A stretch of DNA of 7,138 bases, taken from NCBI GenBank assembly GCA_002862585.1, contig PKDP01000153.1, positions 1 through 7,138 on the forward strand. Direction: 5' to 3'. Below are positions 7,137-7,138 of the stretch, piece after piece. The position numbers and the translations under genes were made by a program. The stretch comes from Flavobacteriales bacterium. GTDB taxonomy: Bacteria > Bacteroidota > Bacteroidia > Flavobacteriales > UBA7312. Within the stretch, counting starts at the first letter, position 1, and every line of letters starts with the position of its first letter. Below the pieces are notes generated by a model, which was given only the letters and a program-made list of their open reading frames with translations, made no database searches and had not been told where the DNA came from.

Positions 7137-7138
7137 AA

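Noticed and set aside
1..7138. CRISPR array, insertion sequence, toxin-antitoxin or defence genes
   Set aside because: No spaced repeats, transposase-like frames, terminal inverted repeats or small paired genes are seen. All frames of any size are explained by the genes listed.

Overview
The window looks like chromosomal DNA of a member of the Bacteroidota, most likely a marine flavobacterium. The evidence is its AT-rich sequence, the absence of Shine-Dalgarno motifs before the starts (A-rich leaders instead), a Bacteroidota-type promoter (TTTG, 19 bases, TAnnTTTG) before the tRNA, and protein sequences that read as flavobacterial. Everything runs on the + strand and the DNA is almost completely coding.

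Layout: (1) positions 1-1365 hold an open frame that enters from outside the window. Its first ~220 residues are a radical SAM protein fragment of the twitch-domain type known from marine phages and bacteria. Its last ~227 residues are the NAD(P)-binding half of a Glu/Leu/Phe/Val (glutamate) dehydrogenase. The join, near 658-690, is in frame but leaves both enzymes incomplete. (2) 1368-2459 encodes an MscS-type mechanosensitive channel. (3) 2483-3874 encodes an NhaD-type Na+/H+ antiporter. (4) 3913-5789 encodes an ExbB-ExbD-TonB energy-transduction trio. (5) 5789-6997 encodes the folate enzyme FolC. (6) 7059-7136 is a tRNA-Val with anticodon UAC and its own promoter. No gap between genes exceeds 61 bases.

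From mscS to folC the genes are 38 bases apart or less, or overlap (ATGA for exbB/exbD, TAATG for tonB/folC), and are probably co-transcribed. ExbB/ExbD would use the proton motive force to drive TonB, which energises outer-membrane receptors. NhaD exchanges Na+ and H+ and so affects the same gradient, and MscS releases solutes after hypo-osmotic shock. Glutamate dehydrogenase, presumably the original upstream neighbour, makes or consumes a major compatible solute. An ion/osmotic-balance theme is therefore plausible, but it is inference; FolC fits as a housekeeping passenger.

Nothing here amounts to a clearly new system. The most unusual item is the radical SAM/glutamate dehydrogenase chimera, which is either a genuine recombination product or an assembly join between two genomes. 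The sequence alone cannot decide between these.
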